Positions 46,890 through 56,160 of a stretch of 64,000 bases of DNA are shown here, piece after piece. The stretch is from the NCBI RefSeq assembly GCF_014522265.1, contig NZ_CP017024.1, forward strand, positions 3,136,001 through 3,200,000. Direction: 5' to 3'. This stretch comes from Pseudomonas oryzihabitans. Lineage in GTDB: Bacteria > Pseudomonadota > Gammaproteobacteria > Pseudomonadales > Pseudomonadaceae. The notes under the pieces are model-generated. The model searched no databases. It was not told the origin of the DNA and worked only from the letters and a program-made list of their open reading frames with translations. Made by a program: the position numbers and the translations under genes. Position 1 is the first letter of the stretch, and every line of letters begins with the position of its first letter.

Positions 46890-47945
46890 ATGGTCAAGAT
46901 TCATTCCCAGGGTTCCGCGCGCAGCGAGCAACAGGGTGACGCGTCCCTGGCGTCTCTCGACAATTGCGACCGCGCCGCCCTGATCGCCCAGGGACGCGAG
47001 CAGCGTCGGCAGGCGTGGCGTGCCCAGCAGGCTGCGGGGTGTGAGTGGCTTACGGTAGGCGACTTTGGCTGGGGCGATCGGGTGCTGGCGCACTCCTATC
47101 TGGTAGGCGCTGCCGCCCATGTCGAGCCGGCGGACGATCACGGGTTCGCCGGCACCTGTCAGGTTCCCGTATTCACCTCGGACCAGTCCTTTGCCATCGG
47201 CTGGGAACAGCTTTTCGATGAGGTCGCCGAGGCCCAGGCGCTCGGTCTGGCCGTCAAGCCGATAATCCTCGGGCCGCTGAGCTATCTGTGGCTTGGTCGC
47301 GCACTCGATCCCGCCTTCGACCGCCTCGAGCTGCTGGAGTCGCTGCTGCCGGTCTACGGCGAGATCTTCGCGCGGTTGGCCGCCCAGGGCGTGGAATGGA
47401 TCCAGCTCGACGAGCCGCTGCTGGCGCTGGAGCTGCCGCTGGCCTGGCGTACCGCCTTCGAAAGGGCCTACAACCTGCTGCAGCGCGAGCCGCTGAAGAA
47501 GCTGCTGGGCGTGTGTCACGGTGAGCTGATCGACAACCTGGGCCTGGCTACCGCTCTGCCGGTGGAGGGGCTGCATGTGGACTGGCCGCGTTCGGTCCAG
47601 GCCCAGCAGGGTCTGCTCGATCGGCTGCCGGCCTACAAGACGCTGTCGCTGGGCCTGGTCGAAGACACCGAGGCCGGGCAGATCGGCCAGCAGCGGCGGC
47701 TGCAATTCGCCTACCAGATCGGCGAACGCCTGAAGGAGCGCCTCTGGCTGTCGCCCGTGGTCTTTACCGGAGATGCGGACACGGCCCAGGCCGCTGCTCT
47801 GACAGCCGAATTCAACGCTCTGGTGCGGACCGCTCGCCAGGCAGCCGTGGACAAGCCGGTAGCGCCCAGGCAGCAGCCCTGGTCGGCGATCGAAGCGGCC
47901 CTGGCCAAGCTGGGCGCCGCCCAGTCCGGGCTGGTGTCGTCCTGA
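46890..47945 (+). CDS. Stand-alone MetE N-terminal-domain-like protein
   Basis: A 351-residue protein that aligns by eye with the first barrel of cobalamin-independent methionine synthase only: CEWLTVGDFGWGDRVLAHSY, SFAIGWEQLFDEVAEAQALG, VKPIILGPLSYLWLG and GVEWIQLDEPLLALELPLAW match MetE's N-terminal half. The second barrel, with the zinc ligands and the homocysteine and folate sites, is missing, and the usual N-terminal GFPRxGxxRELK is absent. GGAGG lies six bases before the ATG at 46890. It is therefore unlikely to be a methionine synthase by itself; a decayed metE or a new family member with another role are both possible. Confidence 0.75.
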   Translation: MVKIHSQGSARSEQQGDASLASLDNCDRAALIAQGREQRRQAWRAQQAAGCEWLTVGDFGWGDRVLAHSYLVGAAAHVEPADDHGFAGTCQVPVFTSDQSFAIGWEQLFDEVAEAQALGLAVKPIILGPLSYLWLGRALDPAFDRLELLESLLPVYGEIFARLAAQGVEWIQLDEPLLALELPLAWRTAFERAYNLLQREPLKKLLGVCHGELIDNLGLATALPVEGLHVDWPRSVQAQQGLLDRLPAYKTLSLGLVEDTEAGQIGQQRRLQFAYQIGERLKERLWLSPVVFTGDADTAQAAALTAEFNALVRTARQAAVDKPVAPRQQPWSAIEAALAKLGAAQSGLVSS

Positions 47946-47946
47946 A

Positions 47947-48576
47947 TCAGCGGTGGGCGGTCAGCAACAGACCGCCTGCGCCGGCAAAGAAGGCCCCGGT
48001 AGCCTGGTTGAGGCGACGGACCCCACGGGGTCCGCGGATGAAGCGGCGGATCTGCCGGCCGAACAGACCATAGATGAAGGCCGCGACCATTTCCGCGAAC
48101 AGATGGGTGCCACCCAGGTAGACGAATTGCTGGGTCGTCGGCTGGCTGGGGTCGATGAACTGCGGAAAGACCGCGGCGAACAGCAGGATCGCCTTGGGAT
48201 TGCTGATGCCGATGAGGAATTCCTGCAGCATCAGCCGGTGCAGCGCCCGCGGTTGGGCCGCCCCGGTCTCGGTCAGGTCCAGGCCGTCAAAGGCCCGGCT
48301 GCGCCAGCTCTTCACGCCCAGGTAGAGCAGGTAGAGCGCGCCGATCCACTTGATGACGGTGAAGGCCGTCTCCGAAGCCAGCAGCATGGCGCCCAGGCCC
48401 ACCGCCGAGATCACCAGGAAGATCACGAAGGCCACATCGCGACCTAGGGCTGCCAAGCCCGCGGTCACCGCGCCATGGCGGATGCCATTGCCGAGCGAGC
48501 AGAAGTTGTTGGGGCCGGGGGTCAGGGCGATGAGCAGGGCGACCGGAAAGAACAGCAGGGCATCGACGAGGTTCAT
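47947..48576 (-). CDS. LysE/RhtB family amino-acid exporter
   Basis: A 209-residue inner-membrane exporter with about six helices. LIALTPGPNNFCSLGNGIRH is the family signature, with GVRRLNQATGAFFAGAGGLLL at the C-terminus. Family members export amino acids such as threonine, homoserine, lysine or arginine; the substrate here is unknown. It is convergent with the MetE-like gene, the two stops only a base apart. Confidence 0.9.
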   Translation of the reverse strand: MNLVDALLFFPVALLIALTPGPNNFCSLGNGIRHGAVTAGLAALGRDVAFVIFLVISAVGLGAMLLASETAFTVIKWIGALYLLYLGVKSWRSRAFDGLDLTETGAAQPRALHRLMLQEFLIGISNPKAILLFAAVFPQFIDPSQPTTQQFVYLGGTHLFAEMVAAFIYGLFGRQIRRFIRGPRGVRRLNQATGAFFAGAGGLLLTAHR

Positions 48577-48624
48577 GGCGGTCGCCTGGCGCGCCACGCA
48601 GGCGCTGAAGAGGAGGGTGGTCGG

Positions 48625-49443
48625 CTATTTAAACCGTCTTTCCACGCCTTTCTCCACCAGAATCTTCGCCGAAATCTCCTCCACGGAAAAATGCGTGGTG
48701 TTGATGAAGGAGATGTTCTCGCGACGGAACAGACTCTCCACCTCGCGCAGTTCGAATTCGCACTGGGCGAAGCTCGCATAGCGACTGTTGGGCCGGCGCT
48801 CGTGGCGGATCGCCGCCAGGCGCTCGGCGTCAATGGTCAGCCCGAACAGCTTGTCCTTGTAGGTCTTGAGCGAAGCGGGCAACTGCAGGCGCTCCATGTC
48901 CTCTTCGGTCAGCGGATAGTTCGCCGCGCGGATGCCATATTGCAGCGCCATGTAGAGGCAGGTCGGCGTCTTGCCACAGCGCGAGACCCCCACCAGGATC
49001 AGATCGGCCTGCGCATAGTGGGTCGTGCGGGCGCCGTCGTCGTTTTCGAGTGCGAAATTGACGGCCTCGATCCGCTCCATGTAGTGACTATTGTGCATGA
49101 TCGAATGTGACTTCCCTACCGAATACGAAGATTCGGCGGAAAGTTCCCGTTCGAGCGGGGATAAAAACGTGGAGAAGATGTCGATCATGAACCCGTTCGA
49201 CTGGTCCAGAATGGCCCGGATGTCACGGTTGACGATGGTATCGAAGATGATGGGTCGCGCACCGTCCTGGACGGCGGCGGCATTGATCTGCTGTACCATC
49301 GCCCTGGCCTTGTCCAGCGTATCCACGTAGGGGCGCGTGATCTTTCTGAAGGTGATGTCCCCGAACTGGGCCAGGAGGCTCTGACCGAGGGTTTCGGCCG
49401 TGATGCCGGTACCGTCGGAAATGAAAAAGGCGGTTCGTTGCAT
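48625..49443 (-). CDS. ppsR: PEP synthase regulatory protein (bifunctional kinase/pyrophosphorylase)
   Basis: A 272-residue regulator that inactivates PEP synthase by ADP-dependent Thr phosphorylation and reactivates it by Pi-dependent dephosphorylation. [20 protein letters not shown] starts the family; the P-loop-like [19 protein letters not shown] and [14 protein letters not shown] are its signatures. The ATG at 49443 is favoured; an in-frame one 14 codons upstream is weak. It is divergent from ppsA, the enzyme it controls, 126 bases between starts. Confidence 0.95.
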   Translation of the reverse strand: MQRTAFFISDGTGITAETLGQSLLAQFGDITFRKITRPYVDTLDKARAMVQQINAAAVQDGARPIIFDTIVNRDIRAILDQSNGFMIDIFSTFLSPLERELSAESSYSVGKSHSIMHNSHYMERIEAVNFALENDDGARTTHYAQADLILVGVSRCGKTPTCLYMALQYGIRAANYPLTEEDMERLQLPASLKTYKDKLFGLTIDAERLAAIRHERRPNSRYASFAQCEFELREVESLFRRENISFINTTHFSVEEISAKILVEKGVERRFK

Positions 49444-49569
49444 GGAGGGACGTCCTGGTGGCGTACGGGGCAGGGATCGCTGCACTGTAACCTACCGCCG
49501 TCCACTGTCCATGGGGCGGGCGCCGAGGCGTACTGCTTTCCCACAAAGACACAAGATGGAGAGAAGACC

Positions 49570-51939
49570 TTGGACGAGTATGTAATTTCACTGGAGCAGC
49601 TTGGCGTACACGACGTCGAGCGCGTGGGCGGCAAGAACGCATCTCTCGGCGAGATGATCGCCAACCTGGCCAACGCGGGCGTCTCCGTGCCGGGCGGGTT
49701 CGCCACCACGGCCCAGGCCTATCGCGATTTCCTTGAGCAGAGCGGGCTGAACGAGCGTATCCACGCCGCCCTCGATGCCCTGGATGTCGACGACGTCGTC
49801 GCCCTGGCCAAGACTGGCGCCCAGATCCGCCAGTGGGTCATGGATGCACCCTTCCCCGAGCGCCTGGACGCCGAGATTCGCCGGGCCTTCGCCGAGATCT
49901 CGGCAGGCAACCCCAATCTCGCCGTGGCCGTGCGCTCTTCGGCGACCGCCGAAGACCTGCCGGATGCCTCCTTTGCCGGCCAGCAGGAAACCTTCCTCAA
50001 CATCCGCGGCGTCGACAACGTCATTCGCGCGGCCAAGGAAGTCTTCGCCTCCCTCTTCAATGACCGCGCCATCGCCTACCGCGTCCACCAGGGCTTCGAT
50101 CACAAGCTGGTCGCCCTGTCCGCCGGCGTGCAGCGCATGGTGCGTTCGGAAACCGGCGCCGCCGGCGTGCTCTTCACCCTGGATACCGAATCCGGCTTCC
50201 GCGATGCGGTCTTCGTCACCGCCGCCTATGGCCTGGGCGAGACCGTGGTGCAGGGCGCGGTGAACCCGGACGAATTCTATGTCCACAAGCCCACCCTGGA
50301 AGCCGGTCGCCCGGCCATCCTCAGACGCAACCTGGGCAGCAAGGCGATCAAGATGGTCTATGGCGAAGAAGCCAAGGCCGGCCGCTCGGTCCGTACCGTC
50401 GATGTCGAGCCCGCGGATCGCGCGCGTTTCTCGATCACCGACGCCGAGGTCACCGAACTGTCCAAGCAGGCGCTGATCATCGAGCGCCACTATGGACGGC
50501 CGATGGACATCGAGTGGGCCAAGGACGGCGACGACGGCAAGCTCTACATCGTCCAGGCCCGTCCTGAAACCGTGAAGAGCCGGGCCAGCGCCACCGTCAT
50601 GGAGCGCTACCTGCTCAAGGACAAGGGCCAGGTGCTGGTGGAAGGCCGTGCCATCGGCCAGCGCATCGGCGCCGGCAAGGTCAAGATCATCCGCGACGTC
50701 AGCGAGATGGATCGCGTCCAGCCCGGCGATGTCCTGGTTTCGGACATGACCGACCCCGACTGGGAGCCGGTGATGAAGCGCGCCAGCGCCATCGTCACCA
50801 ACCGGGGCGGGCGTACCTGTCACGCCGCCATCATCGCCCGCGAGCTGGGTATCCCGGCGGTGGTCGGCTGCGGCAATGCCACCAGCCTGCTCAAGGAAGG
50901 CCAGACCGTCACCGTCTCCTGCGCCGAGGGCGATACCGGCCTGATCTACGAAGGCGAGCTGGACTTCGACATCCGCAAGAGCTCGGTGGATGCCATGCCC
51001 GAGTTGCCATTCAAGATCATGATGAACGTCGGCAACCCCGACCGTGCCTTCGATTTCGCCCAGCTGCCCAACGCCGGCGTGGGTCTGGCGCGCCTCGAAT
51101 TCATCATCAATCGAATGATCGGCGTGCATCCCAAGGCGCTGCTGAACTACGACAGCCTGCCCTTCGAGGTGAAGGAAAGCGTCGACAAGCGTATCGCCGG
51201 CTATTCGGATCCGGTCGGCTTCTATGTCGAGAAGCTGGTGGAAGGGGTCGCCACCCTGGCTGCCGCCTTCTGGCCGAAAAAGGTCATCGTGCGCCTGTCG
51301 GACTTCAAGTCCAACGAGTACGCCAACCTGATCGGCGGCAAGCTCTACGAACCCGAGGAAGAGAACCCCATGCTGGGCTTCCGCGGTGCCTCCCGCTACA
51401 TCAGCGAGAACTTCCGCGACTGCTTCGAGCTGGAATGTCGCGCCATGAAGAAGGTGCGCGAAGAGATGGGCCTGACCAACGTCGAGCTCATGGTGCCCTT
51501 CGTGCGCACCCTGGACGAGGCGGCACGGGTGGTCGAGTTGCTCGGCGAGAACGGCCTCAAGCGCGGCGAGAACGACCTGCGCGTGATCATGATGTGCGAG
51601 CTGCCCTCCAACGCCCTGCTGGCGGACGAGTTCCTCGAGCACTTCGACGGCTTCTCCATCGGCTCCAACGACCTGACCCAGCTCACCCTGGGCCTGGATC
51701 GCGACTCCGGCATCATCGCCCACCTGTTCGACGAGCGTAATCCGGCGGTCAAGAAGCTGCTGGCCAATGCCATCGCCGCCTGCAACCGGGCCGGCAAGTA
51801 CATCGGCATCTGCGGTCAGGGTCCCTCGGATCACCCGGACCTGGCCAAGTGGCTGATGGAGCAGGGCATCGAGAGCGTCTCGCTCAACCCCGACTCCGTG
51901 CTCGACACCTGGTTCTTCCTGGCTGAAGGCAACGCCTGA
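49570..51939 (+). CDS. ppsA: Phosphoenolpyruvate synthase
   Basis: A 789-residue enzyme that makes PEP from pyruvate and ATP for gluconeogenesis. The start is a TTG at 49570: GGAG lies eight bases upstream and the protein then begins like homologues, with [20 protein letters not shown] next. The nucleotide-binding part has [20 protein letters not shown], the swivelling domain has the phospho-His in [15 protein letters not shown], and the pyruvate barrel ends with the catalytic Cys loop [12 protein letters not shown]. Regulated by the divergent PPS regulatory protein. Confidence 0.97.
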   Translation: MDEYVISLEQLGVHDVERVGGKNASLGEMIANLANAGVSVPGGFATTAQAYRDFLEQSGLNERIHAALDALDVDDVVALAKTGAQIRQWVMDAPFPERLDAEIRRAFAEISAGNPNLAVAVRSSATAEDLPDASFAGQQETFLNIRGVDNVIRAAKEVFASLFNDRAIAYRVHQGFDHKLVALSAGVQRMVRSETGAAGVLFTLDTESGFRDAVFVTAAYGLGETVVQGAVNPDEFYVHKPTLEAGRPAILRRNLGSKAIKMVYGEEAKAGRSVRTVDVEPADRARFSITDAEVTELSKQALIIERHYGRPMDIEWAKDGDDGKLYIVQARPETVKSRASATVMERYLLKDKGQVLVEGRAIGQRIGAGKVKIIRDVSEMDRVQPGDVLVSDMTDPDWEPVMKRASAIVTNRGGRTCHAAIIARELGIPAVVGCGNATSLLKEGQTVTVSCAEGDTGLIYEGELDFDIRKSSVDAMPELPFKIMMNVGNPDRAFDFAQLPNAGVGLARLEFIINRMIGVHPKALLNYDSLPFEVKESVDKRIAGYSDPVGFYVEKLVEGVATLAAAFWPKKVIVRLSDFKSNEYANLIGGKLYEPEEENPMLGFRGASRYISENFRDCFELECRAMKKVREEMGLTNVELMVPFVRTLDEAARVVELLGENGLKRGENDLRVIMMCELPSNALLADEFLEHFDGFSIGSNDLTQLTLGLDRDSGIIAHLFDERNPAVKKLLANAIAACNRAGKYIGICGQGPSDHPDLAKWLMEQGIESVSLNPDSVLDTWFFLAEGNA

Positions 51940-51947
51940 TCCCAGGA

Positions 51948-51980
51948 CTCACCCCGCCTGGCAGGCGGGGTGAGCCTTTC
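51948..51980 (+). terminator. Rho-independent terminator of ppsA
   Basis: CTCACCCCGCC (51948-51958) pairs with GGCGGGGTGAG (51964-51974) around a 5-base loop, followed by CCTTTCC. The stem starts 8 bases past the ppsA stop. Confidence 0.82.
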
Positions 51981-52090
51981 CAGGATTAATTCCCCCATTC
52001 CCCACGAAGGTGGCGCCTGCGCCCTGTTCAGGGCCGCCTTTGCCGGAGCGCTTGACCGGAAGCGGTCGCGATCCCTGCAAGAGACGTCAG

Positions 52091-53092
52091 ATGCAGCAGT
52101 ACGACAGCGATGTGGAACAGGGTCTCATCTATGGCTATCTCCTCGATGGCCGTGGCGGCGGAAGACGCCTTAGCCGCCGGGAACTGGCCGAGGCCGAGCC
52201 GGGCCCCGGCGAGGTGCTCTGGCTACACTGGGATCGCAGCGTTCCCGAAGCCCAGGCCTGGCTCCGGCAATCCAGCGGCCTGAGCGAATTCGCCTGTGAC
52301 CTGCTGCTGGAGGAGGCGACCCGCCCGCGGCTGGTCAATCAGCCCGACGACAGCCTGCTGCTGTTCCTGCGCGGGGTGAACCTCAATCCTGGCGCCGTGC
52401 CCGAAGACATGGTGTCGCTGCGGGTATTCGTCGACAAACGCCGGGTGATCTCGCTGCGCATGAGACCCATGAAGGCTGCCGCCGAAGTCCAGGAAGACCT
52501 GGAAACGGGCATCGGCGCCCAGAGCGCCGAGGAACTGGTGCTCTATCTCGCCAGCTACATGACCAGCCGGGTCGATGACCTGGTGCGCGGCCTGTCCGAC
52601 CAGCTCGATGGCCTCGAAGAGCAGGTCGACCAGGATGAGAACAGCCTGCCCGACCATGCCCAGGTGCTCACCCTCAGGCGTCGCGCGACCGGGTTGCGCC
52701 GTTACCTGGCCCCGCAGCGCGACATCTATGGCGATCTGGCCCGTGGCAAGCCCGCCTGGTTCGTCGAGGCGGCCAGTCAGGGGTACTGGAGCGAATTGCA
52801 CAACAGCCTGGTGCGCAACCTGGAAGAACTCGAGGTAATGCGCGAGCGGGTGGCGCTGCTGCAGGACGCCGAACAGCGGGCGACCACGGAAAAGACCAAT
52901 CGCACCCTCTATCTGCTGGCCATCATCACCGGTTTCTTCCTGCCCATCAGCTTCATCACCGGTCTGCTGGGAATGAACATGGGCGGCCTGCCGGGTTCGT
53001 CGTCTCCCTTCGGCTTCGTGGCCGCCTGCCTGCTGATCGCGGCGGTATCGATCTTCCAGGTCTGGCTGTTTCGCCGACTGCGCTGGCTGTGA
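52091..53092 (+). CDS. cmaX: CorA/ZntB-like metal transporter (CmaX)
   Basis: A 333-residue CorA-superfamily inner-membrane protein. The long cytoplasmic N-terminal domain includes LVLYLASYMTSRVDDLVRGL and a coiled helix to about residue 265; two C-terminal helices flank the selectivity motif GMN (ITGLLGMNMGGLPG). The sequence is of the ZntB-like branch, so zinc or another divalent cation may be carried. AAGAG lies upstream of the ATG at 52091. Upstream of crfX-cmpX-sigX it matches cmaX of P. aeruginosa by position, which supports the symbol. Confidence 0.87.
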   Translation: MQQYDSDVEQGLIYGYLLDGRGGGRRLSRRELAEAEPGPGEVLWLHWDRSVPEAQAWLRQSSGLSEFACDLLLEEATRPRLVNQPDDSLLLFLRGVNLNPGAVPEDMVSLRVFVDKRRVISLRMRPMKAAAEVQEDLETGIGAQSAEELVLYLASYMTSRVDDLVRGLSDQLDGLEEQVDQDENSLPDHAQVLTLRRRATGLRRYLAPQRDIYGDLARGKPAWFVEAASQGYWSELHNSLVRNLEELEVMRERVALLQDAEQRATTEKTNRTLYLLAIITGFFLPISFITGLLGMNMGGLPGSSSPFGFVAACLLIAAVSIFQVWLFRRLRWL

Positions 53093-53140
53093 CCCGCCTC
53101 CACCTCGTTGCGTCAAGAGGAAACGACCAGCGAGGTGCTT

Positions 53141-53404
53141 ATGCACGATCCTTTCGAAGCGTCCCTCAAGGCGCTCCTCAATACCCCGGCCAACGCTCAG
53201 GACGAGGAGGGCGATGACCAGGCGCGCTTGCACCGGGTGCTCAAGACCGCCAACCGCCAGGTGGGCGCGGGTGCGCTGTTCGATCTGATCGGGCGGCACT
53301 GGGTATCGGTGCTGCTGCTGGCGCTGGGCAACGGTGCCCCTCATCTGAAGCCGCGCTTACGTCGCACCCGGCGTAGCGAATCTTCCCCGGAGATCCTGAA
53401 GTAG
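53141..53404 (+). CDS. crfX: CrfX small protein
   Basis: An 87-residue protein of the cmpX-sigX neighbourhood; no domain with a known activity. It begins MHDPFEASLKALLNTP, has a central amphipathic helix and a hydrophobic stretch RHWVSVLLLALGNGA, and ends in a basic tail (RLRRTRRSE). GAGG sits five bases from the ATG; an in-frame start at 53108 is less well supported. The symbol rests mainly on position and size. It ends directly against cmpX. Confidence 0.83.
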   Translation: MHDPFEASLKALLNTPANAQDEEGDDQARLHRVLKTANRQVGAGALFDLIGRHWVSVLLLALGNGAPHLKPRLRRTRRSESSPEILK

Positions 53405-54229
53405 ATGGAATTCGATATCTGGACCCAGAGTCTGTTGTCCGCCATGACCACCCTGTGGAGCAAGGTGGCCGGTTTCATTCCCAACGTCTTTGGCGCCCTG
53501 GTGGTGATCCTCGCCGGCTTCGCCGTCGCCAAGATTCTCGATACCGTGCTGTCGAAGGTACTCGCCAAACTCGGCCTGGATCGCATCCTTGCCGGTGCCG
53601 GTGTGACCAAACAGCTGGCCAAGATCGGCATCCGCATCCCGGTCACCACCCTGATCGGCCGGATTGTCTATTGGTTTGTCCTGCTGGTGTTCCTAGTGTC
53701 GGCCGCCGAATCCCTGGGCCTGCAGCGCGTGTCCTCCACCCTGGACGTCATGGCGCTCTATGTACCCAAGATCTTTGGTGCCGCCCTGGTGCTCATCGTT
53801 GGCGTGCTGCTGGCGCAACTGGTCAGTGGCCTGGTCCACGGCGCCGCCGAGGGTGTCGGCCTAGATTACGCCGCGGGGCTGGGGCGCCTGGCCCAGGGCC
53901 TGGTCATCATCATTTCGATTTCGGTCGCGGTCGGTCAGCTGGAGATCAAGACCGAGCTGCTGAACCTAGTCATCGCCATCGTGCTGACCGCCTTCGCCCT
54001 GGCCGCCGCCCTGGCCCTGGGTCTGGGCAGCCGGGGGCTGGTGTCGCAGATTCTGGCCGGCATCTATGTGCGCGAACTCTACGAAGTCGGCCAGTGGGTG
54101 ACCCTGGCGGACGTCGAAGGCGAGATCGAGGAAATCGGGACCGCCAAGACCCTCATCATGACCGAGGAGGGCGATATCGTTTCGGTTCCGAACCGTCTAT
54201 TACTGGAGGCTCAGGTGCGCAGCCGCTGA
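53405..54229 (+). CDS. cmpX: CmpX mechanosensitive-channel-like membrane protein
   Basis: A 274-residue inner-membrane protein related to the small-conductance mechanosensitive channel superfamily. Hydrophobic helices are at about 15-45 (FGALVVILAGFAVAKIL), 78-98, 115-145 and 165-205. The segment LVSQILAGIYVRELYEVGQW followed by VEGEIEEIGTAKTLIMTEEG and IVSVPNRLLLEAQV is the MscS-like beta domain. In P. aeruginosa and P. fluorescens loss of CmpX alters envelope stress and SigX activity. It starts immediately after crfX and is followed by sigX. Confidence 0.9.
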   Translation: MEFDIWTQSLLSAMTTLWSKVAGFIPNVFGALVVILAGFAVAKILDTVLSKVLAKLGLDRILAGAGVTKQLAKIGIRIPVTTLIGRIVYWFVLLVFLVSAAESLGLQRVSSTLDVMALYVPKIFGAALVLIVGVLLAQLVSGLVHGAAEGVGLDYAAGLGRLAQGLVIIISISVAVGQLEIKTELLNLVIAIVLTAFALAAALALGLGSRGLVSQILAGIYVRELYEVGQWVTLADVEGEIEEIGTAKTLIMTEEGDIVSVPNRLLLEAQVRSR

Positions 54230-54284
54230 CAGGCGCCGCGGAGATGGCTATCATGCCCGCCACTTTTTGGTAGCCAACTCCGTC

Positions 54285-54869
54285 TTGAACAAGCCTGCCC
54301 CTCATGCCTACGACCCGACTACGCTCAGTGATGAAGAGCTGGTCCAGCGCGCGCATGGTGAACTCTTCCACGTGACGCGAGCCTACGAAGAACTGATGCG
54401 CCGTTATCAGCGCACCCTGTTCAACGTCTGCGCCCGCTACCTGGGGAACGACCGGGATGCAGACGATGTCTGCCAGGAGATCATGCTGAAGGTGCTTTAC
54501 GGTTTGAAGAATTTCGAGGGGAAATCGAAATTCAAGACCTGGCTGTACAGCATCACCTACAACGAGTGCATCACTCAGTACCGCAAGGAACGTCGCAAGC
54601 GGCGGCTGGTAGAGGCATTAAGTCTGGATCCGATGGAGGAAGCCTCCGAGGAACGGGCGCCGAAGCTGGAAGAGAAGGGAGGGATGGATCGCTGGCTGGT
54701 CCATGTGGGTCAGGTCGATCGGGAAATTCTGGTGCTGCGCTTCGTCGCCGAGCTGGAGTTCCAGGAGATCGCCGACATCATGCACATGGGCCTCAGCGCC
54801 ACCAAGATGCGGTACAAGCGGGCACTCGACAAACTGCGTGACAAGTTCGCAGCTGAAGTTGAGGGCTGA
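54285..54869 (+). CDS. sigX: ECF sigma factor SigX
   Basis: A 194-residue extracytoplasmic-function sigma factor. Region 2 is RRYQRTLFNVCARYLGNDRD and the adjoining ADDVCQEIMLKVLYGLKNF, and region 4 is VLRFVAELEFQEIADIMHMG followed by a recognition helix LSATKMRYKRALDKL. It drives oprF and genes for fatty acids and the envelope in pseudomonads and has no dedicated anti-sigma gene here. The start is a TTG at 54285 (second residue Asn, as in homologues) and the ribosome site is weak; a second TTG lies at 54267. Confidence 0.94.
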   Translation: MNKPAPHAYDPTTLSDEELVQRAHGELFHVTRAYEELMRRYQRTLFNVCARYLGNDRDADDVCQEIMLKVLYGLKNFEGKSKFKTWLYSITYNECITQYRKERRKRRLVEALSLDPMEEASEERAPKLEEKGGMDRWLVHVGQVDREILVLRFVAELEFQEIADIMHMGLSATKMRYKRALDKLRDKFAAEVEG

Positions 54870-54969
54870 CCGGATGTGTCGGTCGTAAGTTTTTGAACTT
54901 CACGAAAACTTGTTGTCGAAGCCTCCGGAGATTGCCGGAATTAGTACCACTAAAATGGGGATACAAAGG

Positions 54970-56025
54970 ATGAAACTGAAGAGCACCTTGGGCGTCGTTA
55001 TCGGCTCCCTGCTGGCAAGCGCCTCGCTGAGCGCCCTGGCACAAGGTCAAGGCGCCGTCGAGACCGAGCTGTTCGGCAGCCGTCTGTTCACCGACAGCCA
55101 GCGCAACATGACCAATGCTGACCTGTACGGTGGTTCCGTTGGCTACTTCCTGACCGATGACGTTGAGCTGGCGTTGTCCTACGGTGAGTACCACAACGCC
55201 CGTGGCGACCACGACCTGGGTCACAAGAACATCAAGGGCAGCCTGGCCGCTCTGGATGCCTACTACCACTTCGGTCAGCCCGGCGTCGGCCTGCGTCCGT
55301 ACGTGTCCGGTGGCTTCGCTCACCAGTCCATCAGCAACCGCGACATCAACGAAGGTGGTCGTGATCGCTCCACCTACGCCAACCTGGGTGCCGGCCTGAA
55401 GTACTACTTCACCGAGAACCTGTATGCCCGTACCGGCGTGCAAGCTAACTACAACATCGACTACGGCGACACCGAGTGGAGCGCTGCTGTAGGTGTTGGT
55501 CTGAACTTCGGTGGTTCCACCAAGAAAGAAGTAGCTCCGGCTCCGGCTCCGGCCCCCGTTGCTGACGTCTGCACCGATTCCGACAACGACGGCGTCTGCG
55601 ACAACGTCGACAAGTGCCCGAACACCCCGGCCAACGTCACCGTTGACGCTACCGGCTGCCCGGCTGCTGCCGAAACCGTTCGCGTCGAGCTGGACGTGAA
55701 ATTCGATTTCGACAAGGCCGTGGTCAAGCCCAACAGCTATGCCGACATCAAGAACCTGGCTGATTTCATGCAGCAGTACCCGCAGACCTCGACCACCGTT
55801 GAAGGCCACACCGACTCCGTCGGCACCGACGCCTACAACCAGAAGCTGTCCGAGCGTCGTGCCAACGCCGTGCGTAACGTCCTGGTTAACCAGTACGGCG
55901 TGCAGGGCGGCCGCGTGAATGCTGTTGGTTACGGCGAATCCCGCCCGGTTGCTGACAACGCCACCGAAGCCGGCCGCGCTGTCAACCGTCGCGTAGAAGC
56001 CGAAGTCGAAGCTCAGGCCAAGTAA
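54970..56025 (+). CDS. oprF: Major outer-membrane porin OprF
   Basis: A 351-residue OmpA-family protein: signal peptide MKLKSTLGVVIGSLLASASL cut after ALA, an eight-strand barrel (about 25-180, ending GVGLNFGG), an Ala/Pro hinge (APAPAPAPVAD), a four-Cys Asp/Asn-rich loop (CTDSDNDGVCDNVDKCPNTP) and a C-terminal peptidoglycan-binding domain with VEGHTDSVGTDAYNQKLSER. It links outer membrane and cell wall and forms a slow nonspecific pore. GGGGA and AAGG precede the ATG. Codon use is strongly biased, as in highly expressed genes. Probable SigX target, about 100 bases downstream of sigX. Confidence 0.97.
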   Translation: MKLKSTLGVVIGSLLASASLSALAQGQGAVETELFGSRLFTDSQRNMTNADLYGGSVGYFLTDDVELALSYGEYHNARGDHDLGHKNIKGSLAALDAYYHFGQPGVGLRPYVSGGFAHQSISNRDINEGGRDRSTYANLGAGLKYYFTENLYARTGVQANYNIDYGDTEWSAAVGVGLNFGGSTKKEVAPAPAPAPVADVCTDSDNDGVCDNVDKCPNTPANVTVDATGCPAAAETVRVELDVKFDFDKAVVKPNSYADIKNLADFMQQYPQTSTTVEGHTDSVGTDAYNQKLSERRANAVRNVLVNQYGVQGGRVNAVGYGESRPVADNATEAGRAVNRRVEAEVEAQAK

Positions 56026-56044
56026 ACTGCCTGATCCAGACTCG

Positions 56045-56072
56045 AAAAAGCCCGCCTAGTGCGGGCTTTTTC
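56045..56072 (+). terminator. Rho-independent terminator of oprF
   Basis: AAAAAGCCCGC (56045-56055) pairs with GCGGGCTTTTT (56061-56071) around CTAGT. It is a textbook stem with a T run 20 bases after the oprF stop. Confidence 0.95.
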
Positions 56073-56118
56073 ATGCCTGACGTTTCTCGCGCCCGACTTC
56101 GATCAAGTGCTACAGGCA

Positions 56119-56147
56119 TAAAAAAACCCCGCCAAAGCGGGGTTCTT
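56119..56147 (-). terminator. Rho-independent terminator of gltA
   Basis: AACCCCGC (56125-56132) pairs with GCGGGGTT (56137-56144). On the minus strand the stem is followed by TTTTTT. It lies just past the gltA stop. Confidence 0.92.
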
Positions 56148-56160
56148 ACTGGCGGATCGA

